Of a DNA stretch of 64,000 nucleotides, positions 1 through 8,025 are shown one piece after another. The stretch lies in NCBI GenBank assembly GCA_943789505.1, contig CALSUJ010000002.1, positions 1 through 64,000 of the forward strand, in the 5' to 3' direction. The position numbers were made by a program, and so were the translations under genes. The stretch comes from an uncultured Flavobacteriales bacterium (GTDB taxonomy: Bacteria > Bacteroidota > Bacteroidia > Flavobacteriales > BACL11). Positions within the stretch are counted from its first letter, which is position 1. Every line of letters begins with the position of its first letter. The notes beneath the pieces are model-generated. The model was not told the DNA's origin, made no database searches, and worked only from the letters and a program-made list of their open reading frames with translations.

Positions 1-632
1 AAAACTACTATTGTTCCTGTTTTTATATTTACCTCACTAAGAATTCCATTAAAATTGCTAATAATAAAATGCTTACTCAGTTTGTCCTCTATTGTTTTTG
101 CTGAATAATAAACTGTATAGAATTCCTTGCCGGATAAATAATTTTTAAATTTTGAATTACTAACATTTGGTAAATTAGGAAGAGGTTTGTCAAATTGTAT
201 ATTACTCATAAAATTTAACCAGATATCATAAGATTCAGGATAATCAAATTTAATTTCTGAAACCAATCTGGATACTTGATTTAATAATTTACTTTTTTGA
301 CTATTAAGGTTATTTTTTACTTCATCATATTTAATATACCCCAAAGTATCTCCTTTAGTAAATTTTATGCCTGTTTTAAATCTATCACCTTGAAAAACAC
401 CACTTACTTCAGATATAATATTAATCTCATTAACTGATTTTAACTTTCCAGAGATAGGTATTTTAACAATATTATTTGTTAATTCAACTATTTCAGTGCT
501 TACTAGTTTTTGCGATTCAGTAAGCGTATTTATAATATTCTCTTGTTTAAAGCTCATTATAAATTTGACAAGTAAAAATGCTAATACGATTATTAATAAA
601 TTTCTTATGATTTTTCTTTTATTTTCTTTCAT
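1..632 (-). CDS. RND efflux periplasmic adaptor (membrane fusion protein), N-terminal part, truncated by window edge
   Basis: The minus strand is open from an ATG at 632 to the window edge. The protein begins with a short basic stretch (MKENKRK) and one hydrophobic segment of about 20 residues, as in an inner-membrane-anchored adaptor. About residue 55 onward shows the first half of a biotinyl-lipoyl-like domain (ISGKLKSVNEINIISEVSGV, then KTGIKFTKGDTLGYI), followed by a helical hairpin region and the returning lipoyl half (SNFNGILSEVNIKTGTIV). This order is typical of HlyD/AcrA family adaptors that bridge an RND pump and an outer-membrane channel. The ATG overlaps the stop codon of the tetR gene (ATGA), so the two are probably translationally coupled. 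The pump gene would lie beyond the window. The family is fairly sure; the substrate is unknown. Confidence 0.78.
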   Translation of the reverse strand, partial: MKENKRKIIRNLLIIVLAFLLVKFIMSFKQENIINTLTESQKLVSTEIVELTNNIVKIPISGKLKSVNEINIISEVSGVFQGDRFKTGIKFTKGDTLGYIKYDEVKNNLNSQKSKLLNQVSRLVSEIKFDYPESYDIWLNFMSNIQFDKPLPNLPNVSNSKFKNYLSGKEFYTVYYSAKTIEDKLSKHFIISNFNGILSEVNIKTGTIVV

Positions 633-1210
633 TTCTTAATTAATTTTTGAATTGTAATCCATAATTTTTCTCCTTCCAAATTAAGGTCGGATTTAAAACC
701 TTCTAATTTCCAGCTAAGTATTGTTTTTCTGATTCCGCCCATAATAATTGTTGCTAATTGTTCTGCTTCTACATCATTTCTTATCTCATTATTCTTCTGC
801 CCTTCCTTTAATAGATCGATTATTTTTTTTGATCTTTGTTCCATTATCTTTGATACTATTGAAGATAACACACTGCAATATTGAAAAGAAGTTTCTGAAA
901 ATATTATCATTACAAAAGCAGGATTCTTTTCAATGTGTTTAAACTTAAATTTAAAAATTTCTTGAATCTTAACTAGTGAGGGTTTTTCAGAATCCAATAT
1001 TTTTATTATTTCACTTTTAATTATCTCTCTATGAAATAGGAGAAGAGCTTTTAAGATTTCTGTTTTATCTTTAAAATGACGATAAATAGCTGGTTCTGAA
1101 AAAGACATTTTTTTTGCCAAATTTTTTATTGTAAGATTCTGTATTCCTTTCTTTCCAATTAAATATTTAGAAGCCTCAATTATTTCAACTTGTCTTGTTG
1201 TGAAATTCAT
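629..1210 (-). CDS. TetR/AcrR family transcriptional regulator
   Basis: This 193-aa protein has a typical TetR N-terminal helix-turn-helix at about residues 8-55: a helix with EIIEASKYLIGKKG, then LTIKNLAKKMSFSEPAIYRHFKDKTEIL, in which AIYRHF is the classical recognition-helix signature. The C-terminal all-helical part is the variable ligand-binding and dimerisation domain. The gene is the first of an operon with an RND efflux adaptor downstream (4-bp overlap), so it probably represses its own operon and senses a toxic compound or lipid-like ligand. A good inverted repeat lies just upstream (1229-1244) next to its promoter. The ligand cannot be predicted from sequence. Confidence 0.9.
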   Translation of the reverse strand: MNFTTRQVEIIEASKYLIGKKGIQNLTIKNLAKKMSFSEPAIYRHFKDKTEILKALLLFHREIIKSEIIKILDSEKPSLVKIQEIFKFKFKHIEKNPAFVMIIFSETSFQYCSVLSSIVSKIMEQRSKKIIDLLKEGQKNNEIRNDVEAEQLATIIMGGIRKTILSWKLEGFKSDLNLEGEKLWITIQKLIKK

Positions 1211-1214
1211 TTTG

Positions 1215-1222
1215 CAAAATTA
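1215..1222 (-). promoter_or_regulatory. -7 promoter box (TAATTTTG) of tetR
   Basis: On the minus strand the sequence reads TAATTTTG and matches the Bacteroidota -7 consensus TAnnTTTG. It ends only 4 bases before the tetR ATG, so the transcript would have almost no leader. The palindrome at 1229-1244 lies immediately upstream. Confidence 0.55.
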
Positions 1223-1228
1223 CAAAAA

Positions 1229-1244
1229 GTTAGTAAACACTAAC
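1229..1244. promoter_or_regulatory. Probable TetR operator (GTTAGTAAACACTAAC)
   Basis: This inverted repeat has perfect 6-base arms (GTTAGT/ACTAAC) around a 4-base centre. It lies in the 66-bp divergent region between tetR and the metallophosphoesterase gene, 6 bp upstream of the tetR -7 box, where a bound dimer would block both promoters. Assigning it to the adjacent TetR protein is inference from position. Confidence 0.6.
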
Positions 1245-1264
1245 TATATTTGATTTAGAATTAT

Positions 1265-1272
1265 TAATTTTG
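1265..1272 (+). promoter_or_regulatory. -7 promoter box (TAATTTTG) of the metallophosphoesterase gene
   Basis: TAATTTTG matches TAnnTTTG and ends 4 bases before the ATG at 1277. This mirrors the arrangement of the divergent tetR promoter and again predicts a leaderless or nearly leaderless transcript. A second match, TATATTTG, lies at 1245-1252. Confidence 0.45.
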
Positions 1273-1276
1273 CATA

Positions 1277-2512
1277 ATGAAATTACTTTTTATTATTCTC
1301 TTTCTTTTTGTGGTAGATATTTACTTTTATACAGGTACTGTATCAACAGTAACTAAATTTTTTAATAATCCTATTATTTATAAATTAGTATATTGGTTTC
1401 TTTCAATAGCTGTATATTTAGTAATTATTTATATTTCGATTACATATATTCGAACAACTCCATCTATTCGTCTTAATAATAATGTTATTTTCACTAGTTT
1501 AATTGGTGTTTTATTTATTTCTAAATTAATTGGCTCTATACCATTAATCATTGATGATATTTTAAGATTGTTTAAGGTCATCACAAGCCTTTTTAATACT
1601 AACTATAGCATTCATGATGTAAAGCGTTTAGATTTTTTAAAAAAATCTGCCCTTCTTTTTTCAGGCGTGTTATTTTCTACTTTATTAATTGGAATGAAAT
1701 GGGGCAGATATAATTTTAAAAAGAATTATCAGGATATCTTTATAAATGATTGGCCAGTGGCACTTAATAATTATAAAATTATTCATATATCTGATCTTCA
1801 TTTAGGAAGTTTTAATGATGTAGATAAATTCAATGAAGCTATAGAAATGATTAATGCTGAAAATGCTGATTTGGTAGTATTTACAGGCGATTTGGTTAAT
1901 AATTATCATGAAGAAGCAATTCCTTATATTGATTCATTAAAAAAGATAAAATCAAAAGATGGTAAATTATCAATTTTAGGTAATCATGATTATTGTGATT
2001 ATGTAATGCTAAAGAGAGATTCGCAAGAATGGAAAACTAATTTTAATAAATTATTAGAACTTGAAAAGGAGGTTGGTTTTGACCTTTTATTAAATGAATC
2101 TAGAGTTATTTCTAAAGGTGAAAATAAATTTAATATTGTTGGTGTTGAAAATTGGGGTGCTGGTAATTTTAATAAAGATGGGGATTTAGATGCTGCAATG
2201 AACATTGTTGACGATAGTCTTCCAACTATATTGCTATCACATGATCCTTCTCATTGGAAAGAAGTAGTTCTTAAAAGTGATTATGATATTGATTTACAGT
2301 TATCTGGGCATACTCATGGAATGCAATTTGGTATTGAAGTTCCAGGCTTTAAATGGAGTCCAGTAAAGTTTAGATATAAAGAATGGGCTGGATTATATGA
2401 AAATGTAGGAAAGCAAATATATGTTAATAGGGGATTAGGTCATTTAGGATATGCTGGAAGGGTGGGTATAATGCCTGATATATCTGTATTAAATATTATG
2501 TCCAAGATTTAA
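1277..2512 (+). CDS. Membrane-anchored calcineurin-like metallophosphoesterase
   Basis: The 411-aa protein has several hydrophobic segments in its first ~145 residues, followed by a metallophosphoesterase domain of the YaeI/YkuE type. The metal-binding motifs appear in order: DLH at about D173/H175, GD at D205, GNHD at about N236/H237, a histidine in LLSHDP, and GHTH at H345/H347. In characterised relatives this two-metal site hydrolyses phosphomonoesters or diesters, for example in lipid or nucleotide substrates. The catalytic domain would sit at the membrane surface. The ATG at 1277 follows a promoter box directly, and the next gene starts 2 bases after the stop, suggesting co-expression. 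The substrate is unknown. Confidence 0.88.
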   Translation: MKLLFIILFLFVVDIYFYTGTVSTVTKFFNNPIIYKLVYWFLSIAVYLVIIYISITYIRTTPSIRLNNNVIFTSLIGVLFISKLIGSIPLIIDDILRLFKVITSLFNTNYSIHDVKRLDFLKKSALLFSGVLFSTLLIGMKWGRYNFKKNYQDIFINDWPVALNNYKIIHISDLHLGSFNDVDKFNEAIEMINAENADLVVFTGDLVNNYHEEAIPYIDSLKKIKSKDGKLSILGNHDYCDYVMLKRDSQEWKTNFNKLLELEKEVGFDLLLNESRVISKGENKFNIVGVENWGAGNFNKDGDLDAAMNIVDDSLPTILLSHDPSHWKEVVLKSDYDIDLQLSGHTHGMQFGIEVPGFKWSPVKFRYKEWAGLYENVGKQIYVNRGLGHLGYAGRVGIMPDISVLNIMSKI

Positions 2513-2513
2513 G

Positions 2514-3554
2514 TTGCTCAAAGTATTTACTAATATTGATAAAGCAAAGCAGGGGTGGGATAAAGTTAAAGCAAGTTACTTTCTTCACAGTTCTTTCTTA
2601 GAGATTTTTTATATTAATCACCCAAAAATAAAACACTTATTTGTTATTGATAAAGATTTGAGGTTATATGCTCATATTTTCGAACTAAATTTTGTTAAAA
2701 CTGCAAATTATATTAATAATAAGCTATTAATATTCTTTATAAGGTTTATAAATTTTGATGTTCTTTATCTTACAAATTCATTCCTTACTAATATACCGGC
2801 ATTTTTCTCCAATAAGCAGATTGATCTTAACGAATTTCTTTCTGTTCTTAAGTATAATTATTCTTTATTAATTATTCCAGATTTTGTGTTTAAGAATATT
2901 AGTGCTGAAAAGGATGAATTCTCTAAAATTGAGGTAGAGGAAGAAATGGTTTTAGAAATAAGAGATAAGTGGAATGGATTAGATGATTACATTTCTGATT
3001 TAAGAAAGAAATATCGAAATAAAGTTAAAAAAATTATTAAATCGAGTAGTAAATTGGAAGTTAAATCTTTGAATTCTGATGATTTAATATTTTATACTGA
3101 CAATATTCAGGATCTATTTACTCAGGTGATAAATGAATCTAGATTTAATGGTCCTTTATTTAACACTAATTCTTTTTCTCTATTAGTTGAAAAAGATATT
3201 TTTAAAGTTTACGGTTATTTTATCAATAATGATATTGTTGCTTTTTCATCTGAATTTCATCAAGATAAAACTCTATATTCATACTATACTGGGTTCGACA
3301 AGTCGTTAAATAAAACTTTCCCTATATATGGAAGGATATTAATTGAGACAATTAATAATGCAATAAAGCATAAAATTAATAAAGTTGTTTTTGGCCGAAC
3401 AGCTAATGAATTTAAGAGTAATTTTGGGGCTATACCAATTAAATCTTACGTTTATATTAAAGTAAAAAATAAGTATTTGAATATTTTTCTTAAGCCAATA
3501 TTTAAAAGACTAAGCATTAAAAATTGGATAAAAAGAAATCCTTTTAAAAAATAA
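2514..3554 (+). CDS. FemAB/GNAT-like acyltransferase-fold protein
   Basis: The start is a TTG two bases after the upstream stop; an in-frame stop at 2490-2492 and the absence of an early ATG leave no better choice. The 346-aa product has no signal peptide. The N-terminal half is divergent. The second half resembles the GNAT domain of FemAB-type enzymes: a basic helix (LRKKYRNKVKK, about residue 160), then a beta-rich region with VYGYFINNDIVAFSSEF and YSYYTGFDKSLNKTF, and a late VVFGRTANEFKSNFG segment. Such proteins transfer aminoacyl groups to peptidoglycan precursors or acyl groups to surface polymers. The neighbouring phosphoesterase gives no clear hint of substrate. The fold is moderately sure, the function is not. 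Confidence 0.6.
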   Translation: MLKVFTNIDKAKQGWDKVKASYFLHSSFLEIFYINHPKIKHLFVIDKDLRLYAHIFELNFVKTANYINNKLLIFFIRFINFDVLYLTNSFLTNIPAFFSNKQIDLNEFLSVLKYNYSLLIIPDFVFKNISAEKDEFSKIEVEEEMVLEIRDKWNGLDDYISDLRKKYRNKVKKIIKSSSKLEVKSLNSDDLIFYTDNIQDLFTQVINESRFNGPLFNTNSFSLLVEKDIFKVYGYFINNDIVAFSSEFHQDKTLYSYYTGFDKSLNKTFPIYGRILIETINNAIKHKINKVVFGRTANEFKSNFGAIPIKSYVYIKVKNKYLNIFLKPIFKRLSIKNWIKRNPFKK

Positions 3555-3780
3555 GTGAATTGTCGTGCGACAAACTTAGCTGGAGAGTTTCGTAGTTTAT
3601 ATCATGCATTCTTTTAATCCCTTCTTCACCTTGCTCTTTAAATTTCTTTTTCCACATATAAGATTTAGAACAAGAAATGTTTAAAAGTTCGCAATTTTTC
3701 TTTATTGAGTGTTCTTTAGAGTTGTTAAATACTTTCTTTATTTGCTCTATTCTTAATTAATCTTATATTATTTGATCCAT
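3544..3780 (-). pseudogene. Remnant of a transposase N-terminal helix-turn-helix
   Basis: Reading the minus strand from 3780, the frame has two early TAA stops (MDQII*D*). It is then open for about 70 codons, ending at 3544 inside the 3' end of the FemAB-like gene. The open part contains ELLNISCSKSYMWKKKFKEQG, which resembles the helix-turn-helix of IS3/IS481-type transposases (a spaced L-I-S...K-x-YxWxKK pattern followed by a basic helix and EQGEEG). No catalytic DDE part follows, so it is a relic. The exact IS family and boundaries cannot be set by eye. Confidence 0.45.
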
Positions 3781-4007
3781 TTTTTTTTGTTATAGTTTTA
3801 CAAAATTCTCCACTAAGGTATATCAGCTTTACAAAAGAAAATCTCCACTCTTTTACATCTATGATGAAGGAATTGTTGAGAAGATAATTATTGAATAAAT
3901 ACAACCCTACTCATTTGAGTGGTTTATTTTTGGTGAGCTTTACGGTCCAAATTTCTAACTTTTCAATAGTCATTTACCTATTTAAGTGAAATAAGTATAG
4001 TTTGTAA
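3781..4007. other. Intergenic region with insertion scars, no intact gene
   Basis: No plausible gene is seen between the transposase relic and the zwf operator. The stretch holds two similar pieces (TTTTACAAAATTCTCCACT near 3797 and CTTTACAAAAGAAAATCTCC near 3828) that may be eroded insertion-element ends, and the dispersed repeat at 3904-3963. Confidence 0.4.
3904..3963. repeat. Dispersed repeat, copy A (related to 25740-25800)
   Basis: The copy starts with a small hairpin (ACTCA-TT-TGAGT flanked by AACC/GGTT) and a T-rich run, then GGTGAGCTTTACGGTCC and AAATTTCTAACTTTT. Copy B at 25740-25800 has the same layout with about a quarter of bases changed, including the shared CGGTCC and AATTT cores. 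Both copies lie about 45-65 bp upstream of a glucan-regulon operator. They could be the eroded end of the same insertion element or a tRNA-end-like integration scar. Confidence 0.45.
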
Positions 4008-4022
4008 GTGTATTTTTTACAC
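4008..4022. promoter_or_regulatory. Regulon operator upstream of zwf (GTGTATTTTTTACAC)
   Basis: This is a perfect inverted repeat with 5-base arms GTGTA/TACAC and a 5-base centre. It sits 8 bp upstream of the -7 box at 4031 and matches the palindromes at 15064, 15109 and 16617. Binding here would occlude the zwf promoter. Confidence 0.7.
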
Positions 4023-4030
4023 AAAGATTA

Positions 4031-4038
4031 TATATTTG
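4031..4038 (+). promoter_or_regulatory. -7 promoter box (TATATTTG) of the zwf-pgl-edd-eda operon
   Basis: TATATTTG matches TAnnTTTG. It lies 21 bases upstream of the zwf TTG start and just downstream of the operator at 4008-4022. A TTTG at 4001-4004 could be the -33 element, with wider than usual spacing. Confidence 0.5.
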
Positions 4039-4059
4039 CAAATAAATTAATATGATATC

Positions 4060-5535
4060 TTGAATCATACTGCAAAAAAAATATTAAAAATAAAGCCTTT
4101 CAATACTGTAATTTTTGGAGGAGATGGTGATTTAGCTATCCGTAAAATTTATCCAGCTCTCTTTCATAGGTATGTTGATAATCAGATTAAATGTGATTTT
4201 AATATTTATGCGATAACTCGCTCCAAAAAAAAGCATTCCAATTTTTATTCTGACTTAAAATATTCAATAGAAAAAACTATTGATTATGATTTAGATAAAA
4301 CAAAAATTGAAGATTTTTTTCAAAATATTAAATTAATAAATATTCCTAAACATACCGAAATAGATTATGAAATCTTAAAAGGAGAATTAAATAAAACAAC
4401 AAGTTTTCAAAATATATTTTATTTTTCAACTCCAGCAGATGCTTTTGGTGAGATAAGTGATATGCTAAAAAAATCTCAATTGATAAATTCAAGAAGTAAA
4501 GTTGTGCTTGAAAAACCTTTAGGCTTTAGTTTAGCATCTTCTAAAGATATTAATTCAAAAATAAGCAAATGCTTTTCTGAAAGTCAGATTTATCGTATTG
4601 ATCATTATTTAGGAAAAGAAACAGTTCAGAATTTAATGGTTTTACGTTTTGCAAATCACTTGTTTGAACATTCATGGTCTTCTGAAGATATTGATTCTGT
4701 ACAAATTACAGTTGCCGAAACGATTGGTGTAGAAAAAAGAGCTAATTATTATGAGCAAAGCGGTGCGTTATTAGATATGGTTCAGAACCATTTGTTGCAA
4801 TTACTTTGCCTTATAGCTATGGAGCCTCCAGCTAAACTTGAGGCGAATTTTGTTCGTAATGAAAAACTTAAAGTACTTAAATCTTTACGTTTTTTTAATG
4901 AAGAATCTATCCTTAAGGGTACAGTTAAAGGTCAGTACTTAGGCGGAAAGCTTGATGATGAATCAGAAAATCAAGTATCATCTTATTTGCAGGATATAAA
5001 TAAATTTGAATCTGAAACAGAAACGTTTGTTGCTATTAAAGCCTATATTGATAATTGGAGATGGAAGAATACTCCATTTTATTTAAGGACTGGAAAACGT
5101 ATGAAAAAAAGATATTCTGAAATTATTATTAATTTTAAGTCTGTCAGACATAACCTTTTTCCTTCACAAGGAGATATTCCTGGAAATGCACTTATTATAA
5201 GGCTGCAGCCAGAAGAAGGAATTGAACTTGTACAAATGACTAAATTACCAGGACCTGGTGGTTATAGATATAAACCTATTTCATTAAAATTAGATTATTT
5301 GGATTCATTTTATGAAAGATTACCTGAAGCTTATGAACGTTTAATTATTGATGTTTTAAGAGGTGAGCAAACACTCTTTATGAGACAAGACGAATTAGAA
5401 GCTGCATGGGCTTGGATTGAATCTATAAAGAATGGATGGGAAAAAACTAAATTCAAAAATATTTTATATGAAGCTGGTTCTTGGGGTCCTGGAAATGAAA
5501 TCCTAGATAAGAAACATGCTTGGAGTAAATTATAA
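4060..5535 (+). CDS. zwf: Glucose-6-phosphate 1-dehydrogenase
   Basis: The 491-aa product matches full-length Zwf. It has the NADP-binding GGDGDLAIRKIYPAL at about residues 20-34 (variant of GASGDLA), the FEKPLG-like VVLEKPLGF near 150, and the substrate and catalytic motif RIDHYLGKE near 178-187 containing the catalytic histidine. The reaction is glucose-6-phosphate to 6-phosphogluconolactone with NADP reduction, the entry to the Entner-Doudoroff route here. The start is a TTG at 4060: the nearby ATG at 4052 runs into a stop after three codons, and an in-frame TAA lies at 4048-4050. It is the first gene of an operon with pgl, edd and eda, preceded by the regulon operator at 4008-4022. Confidence 0.96.
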   Translation: MNHTAKKILKIKPFNTVIFGGDGDLAIRKIYPALFHRYVDNQIKCDFNIYAITRSKKKHSNFYSDLKYSIEKTIDYDLDKTKIEDFFQNIKLINIPKHTEIDYEILKGELNKTTSFQNIFYFSTPADAFGEISDMLKKSQLINSRSKVVLEKPLGFSLASSKDINSKISKCFSESQIYRIDHYLGKETVQNLMVLRFANHLFEHSWSSEDIDSVQITVAETIGVEKRANYYEQSGALLDMVQNHLLQLLCLIAMEPPAKLEANFVRNEKLKVLKSLRFFNEESILKGTVKGQYLGGKLDDESENQVSSYLQDINKFESETETFVAIKAYIDNWRWKNTPFYLRTGKRMKKRYSEIIINFKSVRHNLFPSQGDIPGNALIIRLQPEEGIELVQMTKLPGPGGYRYKPISLKLDYLDSFYERLPEAYERLIIDVLRGEQTLFMRQDELEAAWAWIESIKNGWEKTKFKNILYEAGSWGPGNEILDKKHAWSKL

Positions 5536-5539
5536 GAAG

Positions 5540-6214
5540 ATGAATATAAAAAAATTTGAAAACATAAATACTCTTGAAAGTACTTTGGTGAAAAAAATTT
5601 CACTTTGTGTTTCGGATGCTATTAAAAAATATGGTGATGCAAGATTATTGCTTTCAGGTGGATCAACACCAATAAATTTGTATTCATTACTTTCAAAAGA
5701 AAATGTTGATTGGGGAAAAGTTAAGATAGGTTTGGTTGATGAGCGCTTTGTAGATCAAAAAAGCGATTTTAGCAATGAAAGCCATATTAAAAAAAATCTT
5801 ATTAAAAATTGCGCAAAAACGGCAATATTATCACCTATGGTTTGTTGTATTGGTAATGAATTATTAAATTTAGAAATGGTTAGTAATAGTTATTCATGCT
5901 TTATGGAAAGAACAGATTTCACTTTACTTGGCATGGGTAATGATGGTCATACAGCTTCTATTTTCCCTAATGATAATGAATCAGATGAGTTAATGAATTC
6001 TATTAATATAGGAGTATACTCGACAAAAGCACCTAATTATCCCCATAATAGAATTACATGCAGCAAAGAATTTATAGTCAAAAGTAATGCTATCGTTTTA
6101 TTCTTTACTGGAGTGAATAAATTTAATGTTTTAAAAAATTTAAACAACACTAATCTTCCAATTTCATATTTTGTAAAAAACGCCAGAGAAATGGAAATTT
6201 ATTACACACAATGA
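5540..6214 (+). CDS. pgl: 6-phosphogluconolactonase
   Basis: The protein belongs to the SOL/DevB group of 6-phosphogluconolactonases. Visible signatures are LLLSGGSTPINLY near residue 38, VDERFVD near 70, and FTLLGMGNDGHTASIFP near 130, which carries the family's G-x-D-G-H-x-A-S-x-F-P. It hydrolyses 6-phosphogluconolactone to 6-phosphogluconate in the cytoplasm. I chose the ATG at 5540, after an AAGAAG stretch and just past the zwf stop; an in-frame ATG at 5516 would put the first eight codons inside zwf. The end overlaps edd by four bases (ATGA), a tight operon junction. At about 224 aa the length is normal. Confidence 0.93.
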   Translation: MNIKKFENINTLESTLVKKISLCVSDAIKKYGDARLLLSGGSTPINLYSLLSKENVDWGKVKIGLVDERFVDQKSDFSNESHIKKNLIKNCAKTAILSPMVCCIGNELLNLEMVSNSYSCFMERTDFTLLGMGNDGHTASIFPNDNESDELMNSINIGVYSTKAPNYPHNRITCSKEFIVKSNAIVLFFTGVNKFNVLKNLNNTNLPISYFVKNAREMEIYYTQ

Positions 6215-8013
6215 TGATAAACAATAAGATTGAAAATATTACAAAAAGAATTATTTTAAGAAGCCAGAAAACACGCGAATTATATTTAAGTCAAATGTTA
6301 TCTCAATTTGATAAAGGATTTTCTAGATCCCACTTAAGTTGCGGAAATGTTGTCCATGCAGCAGCAGGTTGTGGCACAAAAGACAAGGCGGCTTTAGGAA
6401 AAAATATAGTTCCCAATATAGCAATAATAACTGCATATAATGATATGCTTTCTGCTCATAAAACGTATGAGAATTATCCTGAAATCCTACGAAAGTATTC
6501 ATTAAAATATAATGCAGTTGCACAGGTTGCAGGAGCTGTTCCTGCAATGTGTGATGGAGTTACTCAAGGACAGCCTGGAATGGAAATGTCTTTGTTTAGT
6601 CGAGATGTTATTAGTCTTTCAACTGTATTAGGCCTTTCTCATAATATGTTTGATGGCGTTTTGTGTTTAGGGATATGTGATAAAATAGTTCCTGGATTAT
6701 TAATAGGAGGTTTGAAATTTGGGCATCTGCCAACTGCATTTGTTCCAGGAGGACCTATGGAAACTGGAATTAGTAATGAAGAAAAATCAAAAATTAGGCA
6801 AGATTTTGCAGAAGGAAAAATTGATAGAGAAGCTTTGCTAAAAGGAGAATCAGATTCATACCATTCACCGGGAACTTGTACTTTTTATGGTACAGCTAAT
6901 AGTAATCAAATGCTCATGGAGATAATGGGGCTGCAATTACCAGGATCTAGTTTTGTAAATCCAGGAACAGAATTGAGAGATATCTTAAATGAAGAAGTTG
7001 TAAAAGTTATTGCTCAAACTTCCATTAATAAATCGTTTGATAAAACCTTATGTAATATTGTTAGTGAAAAGACTATTGTTAATGCAATTATTGGATTACT
7101 TGCAACTGGCGGATCTACAAATCATACAATCCACTTAATAGCAATAGCAAAAGCAGCTGGAATTATAATTAATTGGGATGATTTTTCTGAGCTTTCAGAT
7201 ATTATTCCTTTATTAACAAGAGTTTATCCTAATGGAGCTGCTGATGTTAATCATTTTCATGCAGCTGGAGGTATGGGTTTTCTAATTTACACCTTACTTG
7301 AAAATGGCTTACTACATAATGATGTTAACACAATTCTTGGTTTTGGGTTAGATAAATATACAAAAGAGCCAAAAATTAAAGAAAATAAATTAGTTTGGGA
7401 AGAAGGTCCAAAAAAATCTTTAAATGAGTCAATTATAAGGAAAGTTTCAAATCCGTTCCAATTAAAAAGTGGTTTGAGAATGATGAGTGGAAATATTGGT
7501 AGGGCAGTTATGAAGATATCAGCTATAGACTCTAAACAAATGATTTTACAGGCAGAAGCAATTGTTTTTGAAGAGCAGGAAGATTTAATTAAGGCCTTTA
7601 AGAATAAAGAATTAGATAAAGATTTTATTGCCGTATTGCCTTTTCAAGGCCCAAAGCAAAATGGTATGCCTGAACTTCATCAGTTAACTCCAACACTAAC
7701 TATATTACAAAGAAGAGGCTTTAAGGTTGGATTAATTACTGATGGACGAATGTCTGGTGCTTCTGGTAAAATTCCTGCAGCAATTCATGTAGTACCTGAG
7801 GCTAGAGATGGTGGTTTAATTGCTAAAATTCAAACAGGAGATATTATTCTTATGAATGCCATTACTGGTGAATTAAAATGCATGGATCAAAATGTGAATA
7901 ATAGAGCTATTAGATCAAAGGATAATAGTAATGTATTTGGTTTAGGAAGAGAATTATTTTTTAATATGAGAGCCCAAGTTTCTTCAAGTGAAGAAGGGGC
8001 AAGTTTCTTATAA
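6211..8013 (+). CDS. edd: 6-phosphogluconate dehydratase
   Basis: The 600-aa product is a full-length member of the IlvD/Edd dehydratase family. N-terminal motifs are NVVHAAAGCGTKDKAAL near residue 47 and IAIITAYNDMLSAH near 73. Family cysteines that hold the iron-sulfur cluster are present in VAGAVPAMCDGVTQG and SPGTCTFYGTANSNQM. A late RRGFKVGLITDGRMSGASGKIPAA is also diagnostic. It converts 6-phosphogluconate to 2-keto-3-deoxy-6-phosphogluconate. Paralogous IlvD (dihydroxy-acid dehydratase) is excluded mainly by the operon context and the Edd-type N-terminus. Two adjacent ATG codons (6211 and 6214) could both start translation. Confidence 0.95.
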   Translation: MMINNKIENITKRIILRSQKTRELYLSQMLSQFDKGFSRSHLSCGNVVHAAAGCGTKDKAALGKNIVPNIAIITAYNDMLSAHKTYENYPEILRKYSLKYNAVAQVAGAVPAMCDGVTQGQPGMEMSLFSRDVISLSTVLGLSHNMFDGVLCLGICDKIVPGLLIGGLKFGHLPTAFVPGGPMETGISNEEKSKIRQDFAEGKIDREALLKGESDSYHSPGTCTFYGTANSNQMLMEIMGLQLPGSSFVNPGTELRDILNEEVVKVIAQTSINKSFDKTLCNIVSEKTIVNAIIGLLATGGSTNHTIHLIAIAKAAGIIINWDDFSELSDIIPLLTRVYPNGAADVNHFHAAGGMGFLIYTLLENGLLHNDVNTILGFGLDKYTKEPKIKENKLVWEEGPKKSLNESIIRKVSNPFQLKSGLRMMSGNIGRAVMKISAIDSKQMILQAEAIVFEEQEDLIKAFKNKELDKDFIAVLPFQGPKQNGMPELHQLTPTLTILQRRGFKVGLITDGRMSGASGKIPAAIHVVPEARDGGLIAKIQTGDIILMNAITGELKCMDQNVNNRAIRSKDNSNVFGLGRELFFNMRAQVSSSEEGASFL

Positions 8014-8025
8014 AAAAATATAACT

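Noticed and set aside
3780-3900. Possible intact insertion sequence before zwf
   Set aside because: Only a helix-turn-helix remnant with stop codons remains; there is no DDE domain and no convincing pair of terminal inverted repeats.
6211-8013. Dihydroxy-acid dehydratase (IlvD) instead of Edd
   Set aside because: The N-terminal motifs and the position between pgl and eda fit Edd; no branched-chain amino acid genes are nearby.
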